A stretch of 35,110 nt of DNA. Origin: a virus. Under the pieces are notes generated by a model, which was not told where the DNA came from, did no database searches, and saw only the letters and a program-made list of their open reading frames with translations. Position 1 is the stretch's first letter, and every line of letters begins with the position of its first letter. Positions 21,593 to 28,435 of the stretch are shown piece after piece. The DNA lies in IMG/VR virus record IMGVR_UViG_3300044823_000422, positions 1 through 35,110 of that record. One strand, 5' to 3'. The translations under genes and the position numbers were made by a program.

Positions 21593-21973
21593 GTTGCGCA
21601 TCGCGGCGTCCCCCTGGCCCACGTAATGTTCCAGTTGAATCCGCGTTTTTGCCTGCATTGCCCCCAACATGCTCTTGCGCAAAGTCCGCAAGTAGTGGAA
21701 ACGACGGCGGTAGCGCAGTCCCATCCATCCCAAAACCATCGCGGCAATGCCCGAAAAACTGCCCGCAAAAATTCCATACCCCAAGTGGTCTAGGGTCCAG
21801 GCCATAATTAGATTCCGCAGACCCAGTCCGGCGTTCAAGGCGCAGAACAGCATGTCCATGGCAAAAAAACCTCCCGCCTCGCGAATGTCTCTTTCCAATG
21901 TGGCCAAAAATTTTTCACAGGCCGCGTGGTGCAGACGTTGGGCCTTTTCCTCGTCATCAATCCATTCGTCCAT
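21575..21973 (-). CDS. two-pass membrane protein
   Basis: The 132-residue product has a charged N-terminus (MDEWIDDEEKAQRLHHAACE), then two hydrophobic segments (AMDMLFCALNAGLGLRNLIM and IFAGSFSGIAAMVLGWMGL, ~residues 38-85) and a basic, helical C-terminus. It is probably an inner-membrane protein with cytoplasmic ends. It may be a holin-like or superinfection-related protein, but there is no lysin next to it. It converges on the ATP-grasp gene and overlaps its 3' end by 18 bases. Confidence 0.65.
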   Translation of the reverse strand: MDEWIDDEEKAQRLHHAACEKFLATLERDIREAGGFFAMDMLFCALNAGLGLRNLIMAWTLDHLGYGIFAGSFSGIAAMVLGWMGLRYRRRFHYLRTLRKSMLGAMQAKTRIQLEHYVGQGDAAMRNLLADR

Positions 21974-21975
21974 GG

Positions 21976-22179
21976 TCAGATTTCCTCAAAACCTAAGGTG
22001 GCAATTTCTTCCGCCTTCAACCCGTGCAACGCAATCCAATGGCGCGGCACCAGCCAGGTGCGGTCCTCCACCACCACCGGCACCGTCGCCCCCAACTTCT
22101 TGACCATCGCCCGGATCAGGTACTCCACTTTCGGATCGGTGTAATGCAACGGCTTCCCGCAATGGCATGATTCAGTCAT
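21976..22179 (-). CDS. small conserved-type phage protein with CxC motif
   Basis: The 67-residue product (MTESCHCGKPLHYTDPKVEY onward) has CHCGKPLHYTDP near the start, resembling short phage proteins with a half zinc-binding site, followed by PRHWIALHGLKAEEI. The N-terminal Cys/His pair may bind metal. It is coupled to the next gene upstream by ATGA (22176-22179). The downstream gap to the membrane protein gene is two bases, so they form one operon. Confidence 0.65.
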   Translation of the reverse strand: MTESCHCGKPLHYTDPKVEYLIRAMVKKLGATVPVVVEDRTWLVPRHWIALHGLKAEEIATLGFEEI

Positions 22180-22505
22180 TCAACAAAACCTTTCTGCTGC
22201 GCGAGCAGGAACAATTTGCGGCTGGCCTTTTCCAACGAGTCTTTGTCGTGCTCGTCGAAAAATTCGATTCCATCCGCCAGTTTCTTTACCTTCTCCGGCA
22301 CCACGGTTCCCTTTTTCACCAGCAAATAAATTGGCTTGTCCAGCATGATCGCCACCGCAAATTGCAACATGCTGTCCAACCCCTTCTTGTAGTTGTCGGT
22401 GAACAGGCTCAAACAAATGGCACAGCCCCCCATCTGTCCCGCCATGCCCACAACATATTTTTCCAGTTCACGCCGGATCGGATCAAGTTCGCACAGGTGG
22501 CTCAT
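22176..22505 (-). CDS. small Rossmann-like protein, unknown function
   Basis: The 109-residue product (MSHLCELDPIRRELEKYVVG onward) includes LSLFTDNYKKGLDSMLQFAV and IMLDKPIYLLVKKGTVVP, then ADGIEFFDEHDKDSLEKASR. It recalls small phage proteins of nucleoside-deoxyribosyltransferase/TIR-like architecture, in which a helix precedes an AxxLDKPxxLLV strand; no catalytic residue is certain. The start at 22505 opens a minus-strand operon of three genes, divergent from the basic-peptide run at 22591. Confidence 0.6.
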   Translation of the reverse strand: MSHLCELDPIRRELEKYVVGMAGQMGGCAICLSLFTDNYKKGLDSMLQFAVAIMLDKPIYLLVKKGTVVPEKVKKLADGIEFFDEHDKDSLEKASRKLFLLAQQKGFVE

Positions 22506-22590
22506 GTCCGTTCACGCTGCCAACCTCACCACCACCAGTCAAGCCATTTGACAAACCCGCAACCTGATGCTTGAGTAATAACGATAAAGT
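22506..22590. promoter_or_regulatory. divergent control region
   Basis: This 85-base gap lies between divergent genes. It contains CACCACCACCAG, TTGACA on the plus strand (22548-22553), TTGACT on the minus strand (22543-22538) and TAACGATAAAG (22579-22589), which ends one base before ATG 22591. I cannot match a clean -35/-10 pair here; the TAWCGWTAAA box is shared with 17042 and 27617. Confidence 0.45.
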
Positions 22591-22842
22591 ATGAGCGAAT
22601 CAGCCACCGTCATCGTGCCCGCACTGCCCACTTTTCTGCCCCGGCCTGCCGGAATTCCTGTCGCCCCCTTCTCCATGCAGAAAATTCTTAGCAAGGTCAT
22701 CCGCTCCCACGCCGATAATCAAAACCTCGCCAACACCAAAGTTAAAGGCCCGGATAAAATGGGCGGCAAGCGCGGCGGCACTCGTGCCGGACGGGCCGGA
22801 CGCTCTGGCAAAACCGCAACCGCAACCGCAACCCGCAAATGA
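22591..22842 (+). CDS. small protein with basic GGKRGGTRAG tail
   Basis: The 83-residue product has a proline-rich start, a central helix (MQKILSKVIRSHADNQNLAN) and a glycine/basic end (MGGKRGGTRAGRAGRSGK, then TATATATRK). The tail is like a KGG or histone-tail-like motif and should bind nucleic acid or other polyanions. It is coupled by ATGA to the next two small ORFs. Confidence 0.6.
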   Translation: MSESATVIVPALPTFLPRPAGIPVAPFSMQKILSKVIRSHADNQNLANTKVKGPDKMGGKRGGTRAGRAGRSGKTATATATRK

Positions 22843-23006
22843 ACACCAAACCCCCGCACAATTTTCCCAGCCGTTCTTCTTCTGAACCATTGGCGGCCAG
22901 GGCCAGTTTCGACAAACGGCTGGCCTCCAAGGGACCGGACGTTGGCCGTACTGATCCACCCTCACGCCGGCCCCGGAAAGGGAAGCATAATCCGCGCTTC
23001 CTATGA
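22839..23006 (+). CDS. small basic protein A
   Basis: This 55-codon frame (MNTKPPHNFPSRSSSEPLAA onward) ends RRPRKGKHNPRFL. It overlaps the previous stop and the next start by ATGA. Its C-terminal basic stretch plus (P/K)-(R/K)-FL end resembles that of the following small gene. Likely real by coupling; function unknown. Confidence 0.6.
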   Translation: MNTKPPHNFPSRSSSEPLAARASFDKRLASKGPDVGRTDPPSRRPRKGKHNPRFL

Positions 23007-23155
23007 ACAACGCGCCTTCGGGTAATTCCCAAAGTGGTGCCAGTTGCAGCTACCCCCAAACCCTCGTGAACCAGGGACCCGTTTACGACCGCAAGTTAAA
23101 GGTCCATCGGCCGCGCAAGAAAAAGGGACGCGGCAGCCAGCCCAAGTTTCTATGA
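23003..23155 (+). CDS. small basic protein B
   Basis: This 50-codon frame (MNNAPSGNSQSGASCSYPQT onward) ends HRPRKKKGRGSQPKFL. The end is similar to protein A, suggesting a small shared module or duplication. It overlaps both neighbours by ATGA. It is too short to identify by fold. Its conservation can be tested only by comparison with related phages. Confidence 0.6.
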   Translation: MNNAPSGNSQSGASCSYPQTLVNQGPVYDRKLKVHRPRKKKGRGSQPKFL

Positions 23156-23421
23156 CCCCCCGCGAAACATTTCGCGCCAACCGCGCCCTCACGCGCGGCT
23201 ACAACGATTATATTCTCGGCGACCAGATGCAGGCCGCCCTGGACACCGCTTCGCGCGAACATGACTTGTCCCTGACGCTGGCCCAGGATGTCACCACCGC
23301 CGCCGCCAACCGCTGGCGCAAGGAAGGCGCGGACAAATTCCGCAACCTCCTCGAAAACTTGAACGCCCCCGGGGTTGCTGCCACCGCCCCAGCCACCAAC
23401 CAACTTAACCATAAGGTTTAA
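23152..23421 (+). CDS. helical protein, unknown function
   Basis: The coupled ATG 23152 is preferred to a longer frame. It gives 89 residues (MTPRETFRANRALTRGYNDY onward), mostly helical, with charged residues and a glycine/alanine-rich C-terminus that ends NQLNHKV. It may be a head-completion, linker or scaffold helper by position alone. The stop codon is followed by the CTCAACC tract and the scaffold-like gene. Confidence 0.6.
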   Translation: MTPRETFRANRALTRGYNDYILGDQMQAALDTASREHDLSLTLAQDVTTAAANRWRKEGADKFRNLLENLNAPGVAATAPATNQLNHKV

Positions 23422-23437
23422 CCCTCAACCCTCAACC
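23421..23437 (+). repeat. CTCAACC heptamer tract
   Basis: Two units of ACCCTCA/ACCCTCA plus ACC run from the last base of the previous stop codon to five bases before ATG 23443. Confidence 0.8.
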
Positions 23438-23442
23438 ATTCT

Positions 23443-24741
23443 ATGGCCGAAGCCGCCACCGCCCCGCCACCGCCTGCCGCCACCACCGCATCGCCCGGCC
23501 CCAATATGGTCGAATCCTTTGCCGGCTTCGACGCCCTCGTGGCCGCCCCGCCGGCTTCCCCCTCTCCGGGGGGAGAGGGCCGGGGTGAGGGCGAGCGTAA
23601 GGAACAACCTCCCGAAGACGAAAAAACCGCCCCGGAAACCAAGCCGGAAGTCGAAACCAAGCCCCCCGGCGATGAAAAACCCTCAACCCTCAACCCGCCA
23701 CCCGCAACCAAGGTAAAAGCCGCCACCTTGCGCGAGGAACTGGACCGCACCCGCGCCGAAGCCACCGATTGGAAAGGCAAGTACGAAAAGTTGCAGGCCG
23801 AAAGTTCCAAACCCAAGCCCGACCCGGAAAAGGAGCAGTTGCTCAAGGACCGCGAAACCTGGAACAAGGCCCGCACCGACCTTGAAACCGAACTCAAGTT
23901 TGCCAACTACGAACGCAGCCAGGAATACAAGGACAAGTACCAGCAACCCTTTCTCAATGCCTACGCCCAGGGCCACAAACTCATTGCCGCGCTCACGTTC
24001 AAGTCTCCTGACCAAAAAGATGCCTTCGGGGAAGTCGTCGAAGCCGGCCAGGCCCGCAAGGGCACCGAGGCTGATTGGGACCAGCTTATGGCCATCACCG
24101 ACGAGGAAACCGCCGCCACTTTCATTGCCGAACACTTCGGCCATAGTGCCGCCCGCGTCACGCTCATGCGCGACAAGGTGCTCGATCTCCACGGCCAGAT
24201 GCGCGCCGCCGCCGAGGACTTCCGCAAACAATCCGGCGAACGCGAAACCCAGTTCCGCGATTCCGTCGCCAAACAGCAAAAGGAAATCAGCGAACGCTGG
24301 CACGCCGCCAATAATCGCGCCGCCGAAAAATACCCCCAGTATTTCGCCCCGGACCCCGCCGATCCCAAGGGCAATGCCCTCTTGGAACAAGGAATGCGTT
24401 TGACCGACCTGGCCTTTGGCGTCCTGGACTCGTCCGAATTTCCCAAGCTGCCCCAGGCCCTCCAGGACAAATTGGTCAATGGCCGGCTGCCTCCGGGCGA
24501 ACTCACCTTGTTGCATAGCGCCATCCGCAACCGGGCCGCTGCTTATGACCGCCTCGTGGCCCGCCTGAATCAGCGCGAGGCCGAGAAAAAGGAGTTGCAG
24601 GCCAAACTCGACGGCTTTGAAAAATCCGAGCCGGGCCGGGGCCAGGCCCGCAAGGTCGAAGCAACCGGCAAAAAAGGCCCGGCCTCGTCCTTCGCCGAAA
24701 TTGATGCCGAGTTCGACCGGCTCGCCGCCGGCAATGGATAA
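23443..24741 (+). CDS. scaffold-like coiled-coil protein
   Basis: The 432-residue product has an acidic, proline-rich N-terminal region with an in-frame 59-bp REP-like insertion (SPSPGGEGRGEGERKEQPP) and a CTCAACC tract (PSTLNPPP). A long helical part follows (ATLREELDRTRAEATDWKGK and LLKDRETWNKARTDLETELK), then a helical core rich in charged residues. The C-terminal helix is NQREAEKKELQAKLDGFEKS. Its size, acidity and coiled coil, plus its place after the portal, are those of an internal scaffolding protein that guides capsid assembly and leaves before DNA packaging. The assignment rests on features rather than a recognised family. Confidence 0.6.
   Translation: MAEAATAPPPPAATTASPGPNMVESFAGFDALVAAPPASPSPGGEGRGEGERKEQPPEDEKTAPETKPEVETKPPGDEKPSTLNPPPATKVKAATLREELDRTRAEATDWKGKYEKLQAESSKPKPDPEKEQLLKDRETWNKARTDLETELKFANYERSQEYKDKYQQPFLNAYAQGHKLIAALTFKSPDQKDAFGEVVEAGQARKGTEADWDQLMAITDEETAATFIAEHFGHSAARVTLMRDKVLDLHGQMRAAAEDFRKQSGERETQFRDSVAKQQKEISERWHAANNRAAEKYPQYFAPDPADPKGNALLEQGMRLTDLAFGVLDSSEFPKLPQALQDKLVNGRLPPGELTLLHSAIRNRAAAYDRLVARLNQREAEKKELQAKLDGFEKSEPGRGQARKVEATGKKGPASSFAEIDAEFDRLAAGNG
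23556..23614 (+). repeat. 59-bp REP-like element, copy 2
   Basis: Identical to 19683-19741 except for one base (GCGAGCG versus GCGGGCG). It lies in the same reading frame of its gene, so both insertions keep the host gene open. Confidence 0.8.
23678..23696 (+). repeat. CTCAACC tract inside the scaffold-like gene
   Basis: AACCCTCAACCCTCAACCC encodes part of the peptide KPSTLNPP in the scaffold-like gene, so the repeat has entered coding sequence without breaking the frame. Confidence 0.75.
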
Positions 24742-24743
24742 TT

Positions 24744-25049
24744 ATGAAAAACCCCACCGAGAAATTTCAATCCACCGTCATTGCCGCCGTCACCGAGGCC
24801 TCTCAAAACGGGGTTCATCCCGCCATCGTCTATTGCGTTCTGGGCGGATTGCAAAGCGACGTGCTCACCGCCATCAAACAATCCAACCGCATGGCCAAGG
24901 CGGACGCCGTTGCCCAGACCGCCGAAACCATCGTGAAATCCAACAACTCGAAACCGGCCCCGCCCGCTTCCCCCGCTCAACCCCCAACTCTCAACCCTCA
25001 ACCGCCCCAAAATGTCATTCAACTACCAAAACCTGATTCCGCTGACTGA
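24744..25049 (+). CDS. small protein, unknown function
   Basis: The 101-residue product has a helical N-terminus (PTEKFQSTVIAAVTEASQNG), a segment GVHPAIVYCVLGGLQSDVLT and a low-complexity tail (PAPPASPAQPPTLNPQPPQN) whose middle is encoded by a CTCAACC-like tract. Its 3' end overlaps the GroES start by 38 bases in another frame. No family is recognised; a head-associated role is inferred from position. Confidence 0.6.
   Translation: MKNPTEKFQSTVIAAVTEASQNGVHPAIVYCVLGGLQSDVLTAIKQSNRMAKADAVAQTAETIVKSNNSKPAPPASPAQPPTLNPQPPQNVIQLPKPDSAD
24975..25003 (+). repeat. CTCAACC-like tract
   Basis: Imperfect CTCAACC and ACTCTCA units lie in the 3' part of the preceding gene and just upstream of the GroES start at 25012. 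They encode the peptide TLNPQPP. Confidence 0.7.
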
Positions 25050-25317
25050 CCGCGTCATCATTGAAACGGTCCAAGGCCCGGAAAAAACCGCCGGCGGCAT
25101 CATCATCCCCGACCAGGCCCGGCAGAAGAACACCCAGGGCATTGTCGTTGCCGTGGGACCAGGCCGCGTGTCGGAACACGGCGTCACCATCCCCATGACC
25201 GTCCAGGTCGGCGATGAAGTCGTGTTCAACGAATACACCGCCAGCCAGATCAAGGTGGATGGCCATGACCTTTGCATGATCCACGAAAACGAAATCAACT
25301 GCATCGTAAAAAAATAA
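25012..25317 (+). CDS. groES: phage GroES co-chaperonin
   Basis: The 101-residue product reads LIPLTDRVIIETVQGPEKTA, GGIIIPDQARQKNTQGIVVA, VGPGRVSEHG and VQVGDEVVFNEYTASQIKVD, and matches the GroES/Cpn10 pattern over its full length. The mobile loop region is EKTAGGIIIPD, where the GGI(I/V) stretch contacts GroEL. GroES forms a heptameric lid over host GroEL to fold proteins, and phage versions such as T4 gp31 and T5-type homologs can replace the host lid for capsid folding. The gene lies where a coat protein gene would be expected. It overlaps the previous gene and has no strong Shine-Dalgarno site. Confidence 0.9.
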   Translation: MSFNYQNLIPLTDRVIIETVQGPEKTAGGIIIPDQARQKNTQGIVVAVGPGRVSEHGVTIPMTVQVGDEVVFNEYTASQIKVDGHDLCMIHENEINCIVKK

Positions 25318-25322
25318 AACCT

Positions 25323-25613
25323 ATGCACTACAAAAATGGCAGAGCCGCCCACATCGCCGAGCCGGTCATCGTCCCCCGTGACTACAATGGCAAGTTGACC
25401 GTGGGGGTCATTTACAACCTGCGCGAAGGTGTCACCTGTAATTGCGATGTCGCGGTCATCATCCCCGGCGGGGTGGCCCAATTGACCTGCCAGGATGTCT
25501 CCCAGCTTTACCACGCCGCCGACGCCTTCGCCGCCATTGAATTGCAAATTACCTGTCCTGCCGTGGAAGTGGCCGCGCCGCCGCCCGATGGGGCATCCTG
25601 CCAGACGGCATAA
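25323..25613 (+). CDS. small protein, unknown function
   Basis: ATG 25323 gives 96 residues and fits the five-base gap after the GroES stop. The product (MHYKNGRAAHIAEPVIVPRD, later LREGVTCNCDVAVIIPGG, QDVSQLYHAADAFAAIEL) resembles a common short phage protein beginning MxYxNGxxA...GD and ending in YHADDA-like segments; no function is known. Two cysteines (CNC) could bind metal. It ends in the 9-mer GTCCCAT repeat with TAA as part of the first unit. Confidence 0.65.
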   Translation: MHYKNGRAAHIAEPVIVPRDYNGKLTVGVIYNLREGVTCNCDVAVIIPGGVAQLTCQDVSQLYHAADAFAAIELQITCPAVEVAAPPPDGASCQTA

Positions 25614-25638
25614 GTCCCATTCGTCCCCTGCGTCCCAT
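25612..25638 (+). repeat. tandem 9-mer repeat, three units
   Basis: Three 9-base units with the GTCCC core (AAGTCCCAT, TCGTCCCCT, GCGTCCCAT) start within the stop codon of the preceding gene. They lie between it and the 3' end of the minus-strand terminase. Confidence 0.75.
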
Positions 25639-25641
25639 TGC

Positions 25642-27510
25642 TTAAAACGTCAGCGCATGTTGCTGACGTTGCTCCCGCATTTTATTCTGCCGCTCTTCAA
25701 ACCAATTCCAAACCCCGCCTTCAACCGGCACGTCCGCCCCCAGCCGCTTGATTTTGAACCCATGCCGCCGCGCCCCTTCCAGGGCAATCGCCAGCCAGTC
25801 GAACAGGTCCGGGCTTTTCCCCATCCGTTCTTTCAACTCGTCCTTCGGCTCCACTTCAATCTTGTCCCCGGCCACCGTCGCATACTCGCGCCAGCAACCC
25901 TCGGCCATCACGTCCTCCGGCAGCTCGCGCATCTGCCGGCTTTCAATCGTCTCCCGCACCGAAAACCACATCTCCGTTATGAACTTGCTGTAATGTTCAT
26001 CGCACCGTTTCAGCCGCCGCCGTCCGTCCTTTTCCGTCACCCACAAATCATACCGCACCGGGCGTTGCGTCGTCCGCGCCCCGGCATCCACCGGCACCGG
26101 GGGATTGCTCCCAAACTTGCGCGCAAAGGCAAAACCCACCGTGCCCTTGCCGAAGGAATCATAAAAACAATTCTCCGGGGGAATGCCGTACTGCTCCAAA
26201 TCGTCCTTCACCAGGTCCGCAATCTGATCTTCCGGCGGCAGGGTCGGATTCACCACAATCTTCAAAGTCCGGGGCGGATTCACCCGCAAAATCTGGGTGC
26301 CCTCCATCCCCTCGCCAAATTCAATCCACCCGCCCACACACCGGTCCCCGCCGCCATAGGCCGGATCAACGGAATAAATCCGGGTGCGCGGTTTGCCTCC
26401 CCAGATGGCCTTTTCCTGGGCTTGATGCAGCCGGCACAGCTGCCGCGTTATCACGCGCGAATGTTCCAGGCCAATCCGCATCCGGCCCATGATTTGCGTC
26501 TCGTACTCCGGTGAATTTTTCCCGTAATCATGCGCGATGATCCGCTCGTAAGTATGGCCAATGAGTCCGCGATACCTGTCCTCCGGCTCGTCAAAATTCG
26601 GACTGTCCAGGCCAATCAAATTCACGCACACCCCGCCCAGCAGCTTGATCGGCCAGATGGTGGTTTTTTCCAGGCCATCCACCGCCGGCCAGCCTTCCAA
26701 CGGTTCCGCCACAATGCCGAGCTGGTCGTTGGGATCGTGACGCGGATTGCCCGACCCGACCACCTTCAACCCGCCCGCCCCCGTGTTGCTCCGCATGTTC
26801 GGCAGACAGCCCAGAAAAGTCGGGGCCATGAACTGTAATTCGTCACATTGGAAACGAAACCGTTTTTGTTTGATGCCCGCGAAGTTGCCCAGCCCCACCC
26901 ATTGCTTGCCCACATAACAGGCCTTGCAGAAAATCCCCTTGCGCAAGTCCCGCGCGTCCTCACTGTCCGCCGCGCGGTCATCGGTGGCAATGCGCTGTTT
27001 GTATTCAATCAGGTGTCCCGCCAGCCACGAGTAGTTTTCCCGGCCCGCTTTCCACAGGCTTTTCATCTCCCCCCACACCGCATCTTCCAGTTTGTCCTTG
27101 GTCGTGCTGCTCACCAGCACCGCCGTCTCCTCCGGGTAACACCAGTAATCAATCAAACTGAACTCGCTCGCATGACTCGTTTTTTGGCTGCTCGCCGCCC
27201 CCATCAAAATCGTGATGCTGTTCTTGATGATTTCCCGGTAAATCAATTCCGACCAGCGGTGACAGTAACGCTCGGGCCAGATCAACTTGCGCGCCGCCAG
27301 AAAATGTTTCACCAGCTCAACAATGGCCGCCTGGCAGGACGGCGCTGCCGCGCCGCCTTCCCCCTCCAACTTTGGACTCTGGACTTTGGTCTGTGGACCC
27401 AGGACTGCTTTCCACCCGCGCCGGATCATGTTGAACTCAACTTGCAACGCATCCGGTTTGCGCGGCCACTTCTGCCCGTATTGATCCGAGTAAATCATTT
27501 CGTATGCCAT
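25642..27510 (-). CDS. terL: large terminase subunit
   Basis: The 622-residue product holds the packaging ATPase motifs: Walker A-like MGAASSQKTS (~residues 103-112), Walker B FRFQCDE (218-224) and the coupling motif GSGNP (252-256). The nuclease domain starts with YSVDPAYGGGD (379-389) and continues with DSFGKGTVGFA (~451-461) and DLFDWLAIALEG near residue 580. This is a TerL that cuts and pumps DNA into the prohead. Unusually, residues ~37-55 hold a peptide (GPQTKVQSPKLEGEGG) encoded by TTGGACT-type heptamers. It is alone on the minus strand, without an adjacent TerS, and its end lies 29 bases from a convergent gene. CCTCC lies 22 bases upstream of ATG 27510. Confidence 0.9.
   Translation of the reverse strand: MAYEMIYSDQYGQKWPRKPDALQVEFNMIRRGWKAVLGPQTKVQSPKLEGEGGAAAPSCQAAIVELVKHFLAARKLIWPERYCHRWSELIYREIIKNSITILMGAASSQKTSHASEFSLIDYWCYPEETAVLVSSTTKDKLEDAVWGEMKSLWKAGRENYSWLAGHLIEYKQRIATDDRAADSEDARDLRKGIFCKACYVGKQWVGLGNFAGIKQKRFRFQCDELQFMAPTFLGCLPNMRSNTGAGGLKVVGSGNPRHDPNDQLGIVAEPLEGWPAVDGLEKTTIWPIKLLGGVCVNLIGLDSPNFDEPEDRYRGLIGHTYERIIAHDYGKNSPEYETQIMGRMRIGLEHSRVITRQLCRLHQAQEKAIWGGKPRTRIYSVDPAYGGGDRCVGGWIEFGEGMEGTQILRVNPPRTLKIVVNPTLPPEDQIADLVKDDLEQYGIPPENCFYDSFGKGTVGFAFARKFGSNPPVPVDAGARTTQRPVRYDLWVTEKDGRRRLKRCDEHYSKFITEMWFSVRETIESRQMRELPEDVMAEGCWREYATVAGDKIEVEPKDELKERMGKSPDLFDWLAIALEGARRHGFKIKRLGADVPVEGGVWNWFEERQNKMREQRQQHALTF
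27372..27399 (+). repeat. heptamer repeat inside terL
   Basis: Four 7-base units (TTGGACT, CTGGACT, TTGGTCT, GTGGACC) lie in the 5' part of terL, where they encode a short extra peptide on the minus strand. It is a different heptamer from CTCAACC but has the same period. Confidence 0.7.
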
Positions 27511-27528
27511 CCTGAGCTAAAAAAAGGA

Positions 27529-27546
27529 GGGACAACTTTGGTGGAA
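27529..27546. repeat. 18-bp divergent-region element, copy 2
   Basis: GGGACAACTTTGGTGGAA is the exact reverse complement of 2416-2433. It lies 19 bases upstream of the terL start and 49 bases upstream of the -35 box of the plus-strand promoter at 27595. Confidence 0.7.
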
Positions 27547-27550
27547 GTTT

Positions 27551-27584
<34 letters not shown>

Positions 27585-27594
27585 ACTATCCCCC

Positions 27595-27622
27595 TAGACA
27601 ATACACTTTTCAACGGTATCGT
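27595..27622 (+). promoter_or_regulatory. promoter of the tail operon
   Basis: TAGACA (27595-27600), a 16-base spacer and TATCGT (27617-27622) precede ATG 27637 by 14 bases. CGTTA-AAA-TAACG (27620-27632) is a perfect 5-3-5 inverted repeat overlapping the -10. The pattern of -10 and spacer is the same as that at 17020. Any leader would be only about seven bases long. Confidence 0.55.
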
Positions 27623-27636
27623 TAAAATAACGCATT

Positions 27637-28434
27637 ATGAGCATTTTAAGCGATTGTTGCACTCCTTGTCCCTCCGTCCCGGCTGTCAACGTCCCCGGCT
27701 CCCCCGGCACCACCGGCCTCAACGCTTTTACCACCCTCGCGGCTCCCATCACCCTCCCAGCCCAAAATGCCACCGTCATTGTCACCGTGGCCAATACCCA
27801 ATGGATGGCCGTTGGCGAGATTGTGTTCAGCAGTGACGGAACTCACCAAGGCACGTTTTCCGTGGTCAGTGTTCCCGCCGTTGCTCCCTTCACTTCCGCC
27901 ACCTTGAAATTTTTGCTCTACGCGACGGATTCCGCCCAGGGCCAGATTATTGCCACCGGCTCTTTGCTGACCCCGGCAGGCATCCAGGCGGCCATCAGTT
28001 ATCCCACCAGTGTCATCAATGGCGGCACCGGAGCCACCACCGCCAGCACCGCCCGGTCCAATCTCGGCGCTGCCGCCAACGGCGCGAACAGCGACATCAC
28101 TTCGCTCAACGCCTTGTCCACCCCCTTGAGTCTGAGCCAGGGCGGCACGGGCGTTACCACCGTTGCGGCCCTGCTCGCCTTGTTGGTCATTCAAACCGGC
28201 ACGGCCTTGCTGGCAGCCGGAACCTTTACCGTCAGCACCAAAAATATCACCAACAACAGCATTATTGTTGTCGGCCTTAAAGTCATCGGTGGCACCCGGA
28301 CCAGCTTCGCCGGCTACAATCTGACCAGCATCACCAACGGCACGCCCGGCTCCTTCATCATTACGGCCGTCAGCGATGCCGGCGCAACACTGGGGTCCTG
28401 CACCGATACCGTCTATTATCACATCATTGGTTAA
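27637..28434 (+). CDS. tail fibre-like protein
   Basis: The 265-residue product is threonine-, alanine- and glycine-rich and carries the phage fibre-type motif INGGTGATTASTARSNLGAA (~residues 126-145), followed by SDITSLNAL and SLSQGGTGVTT; similar motifs occur in many tail fibres near the trimerisation region. The N-terminal half has a beta domain (PITLPAQNATVIVTVANTQW) like those in the next gene. Fibres bind the host surface. It is the first gene of the tail operon, with ATG 27637 and no Shine-Dalgarno site. Confidence 0.75.
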   Translation: MSILSDCCTPCPSVPAVNVPGSPGTTGLNAFTTLAAPITLPAQNATVIVTVANTQWMAVGEIVFSSDGTHQGTFSVVSVPAVAPFTSATLKFLLYATDSAQGQIIATGSLLTPAGIQAAISYPTSVINGGTGATTASTARSNLGAAANGANSDITSLNALSTPLSLSQGGTGVTTVAALLALLVIQTGTALLAAGTFTVSTKNITNNSIIVVGLKVIGGTRTSFAGYNLTSITNGTPGSFIITAVSDAGATLGSCTDTVYYHIIG

Positions 28435-28435
28435 T

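Noticed and set aside
25495-26514. Plus-strand open frame of 339 codons that overlaps terL
   Set aside because: It is P/H/R-rich and antisense to terL, whose ATPase and nuclease motifs are clear.
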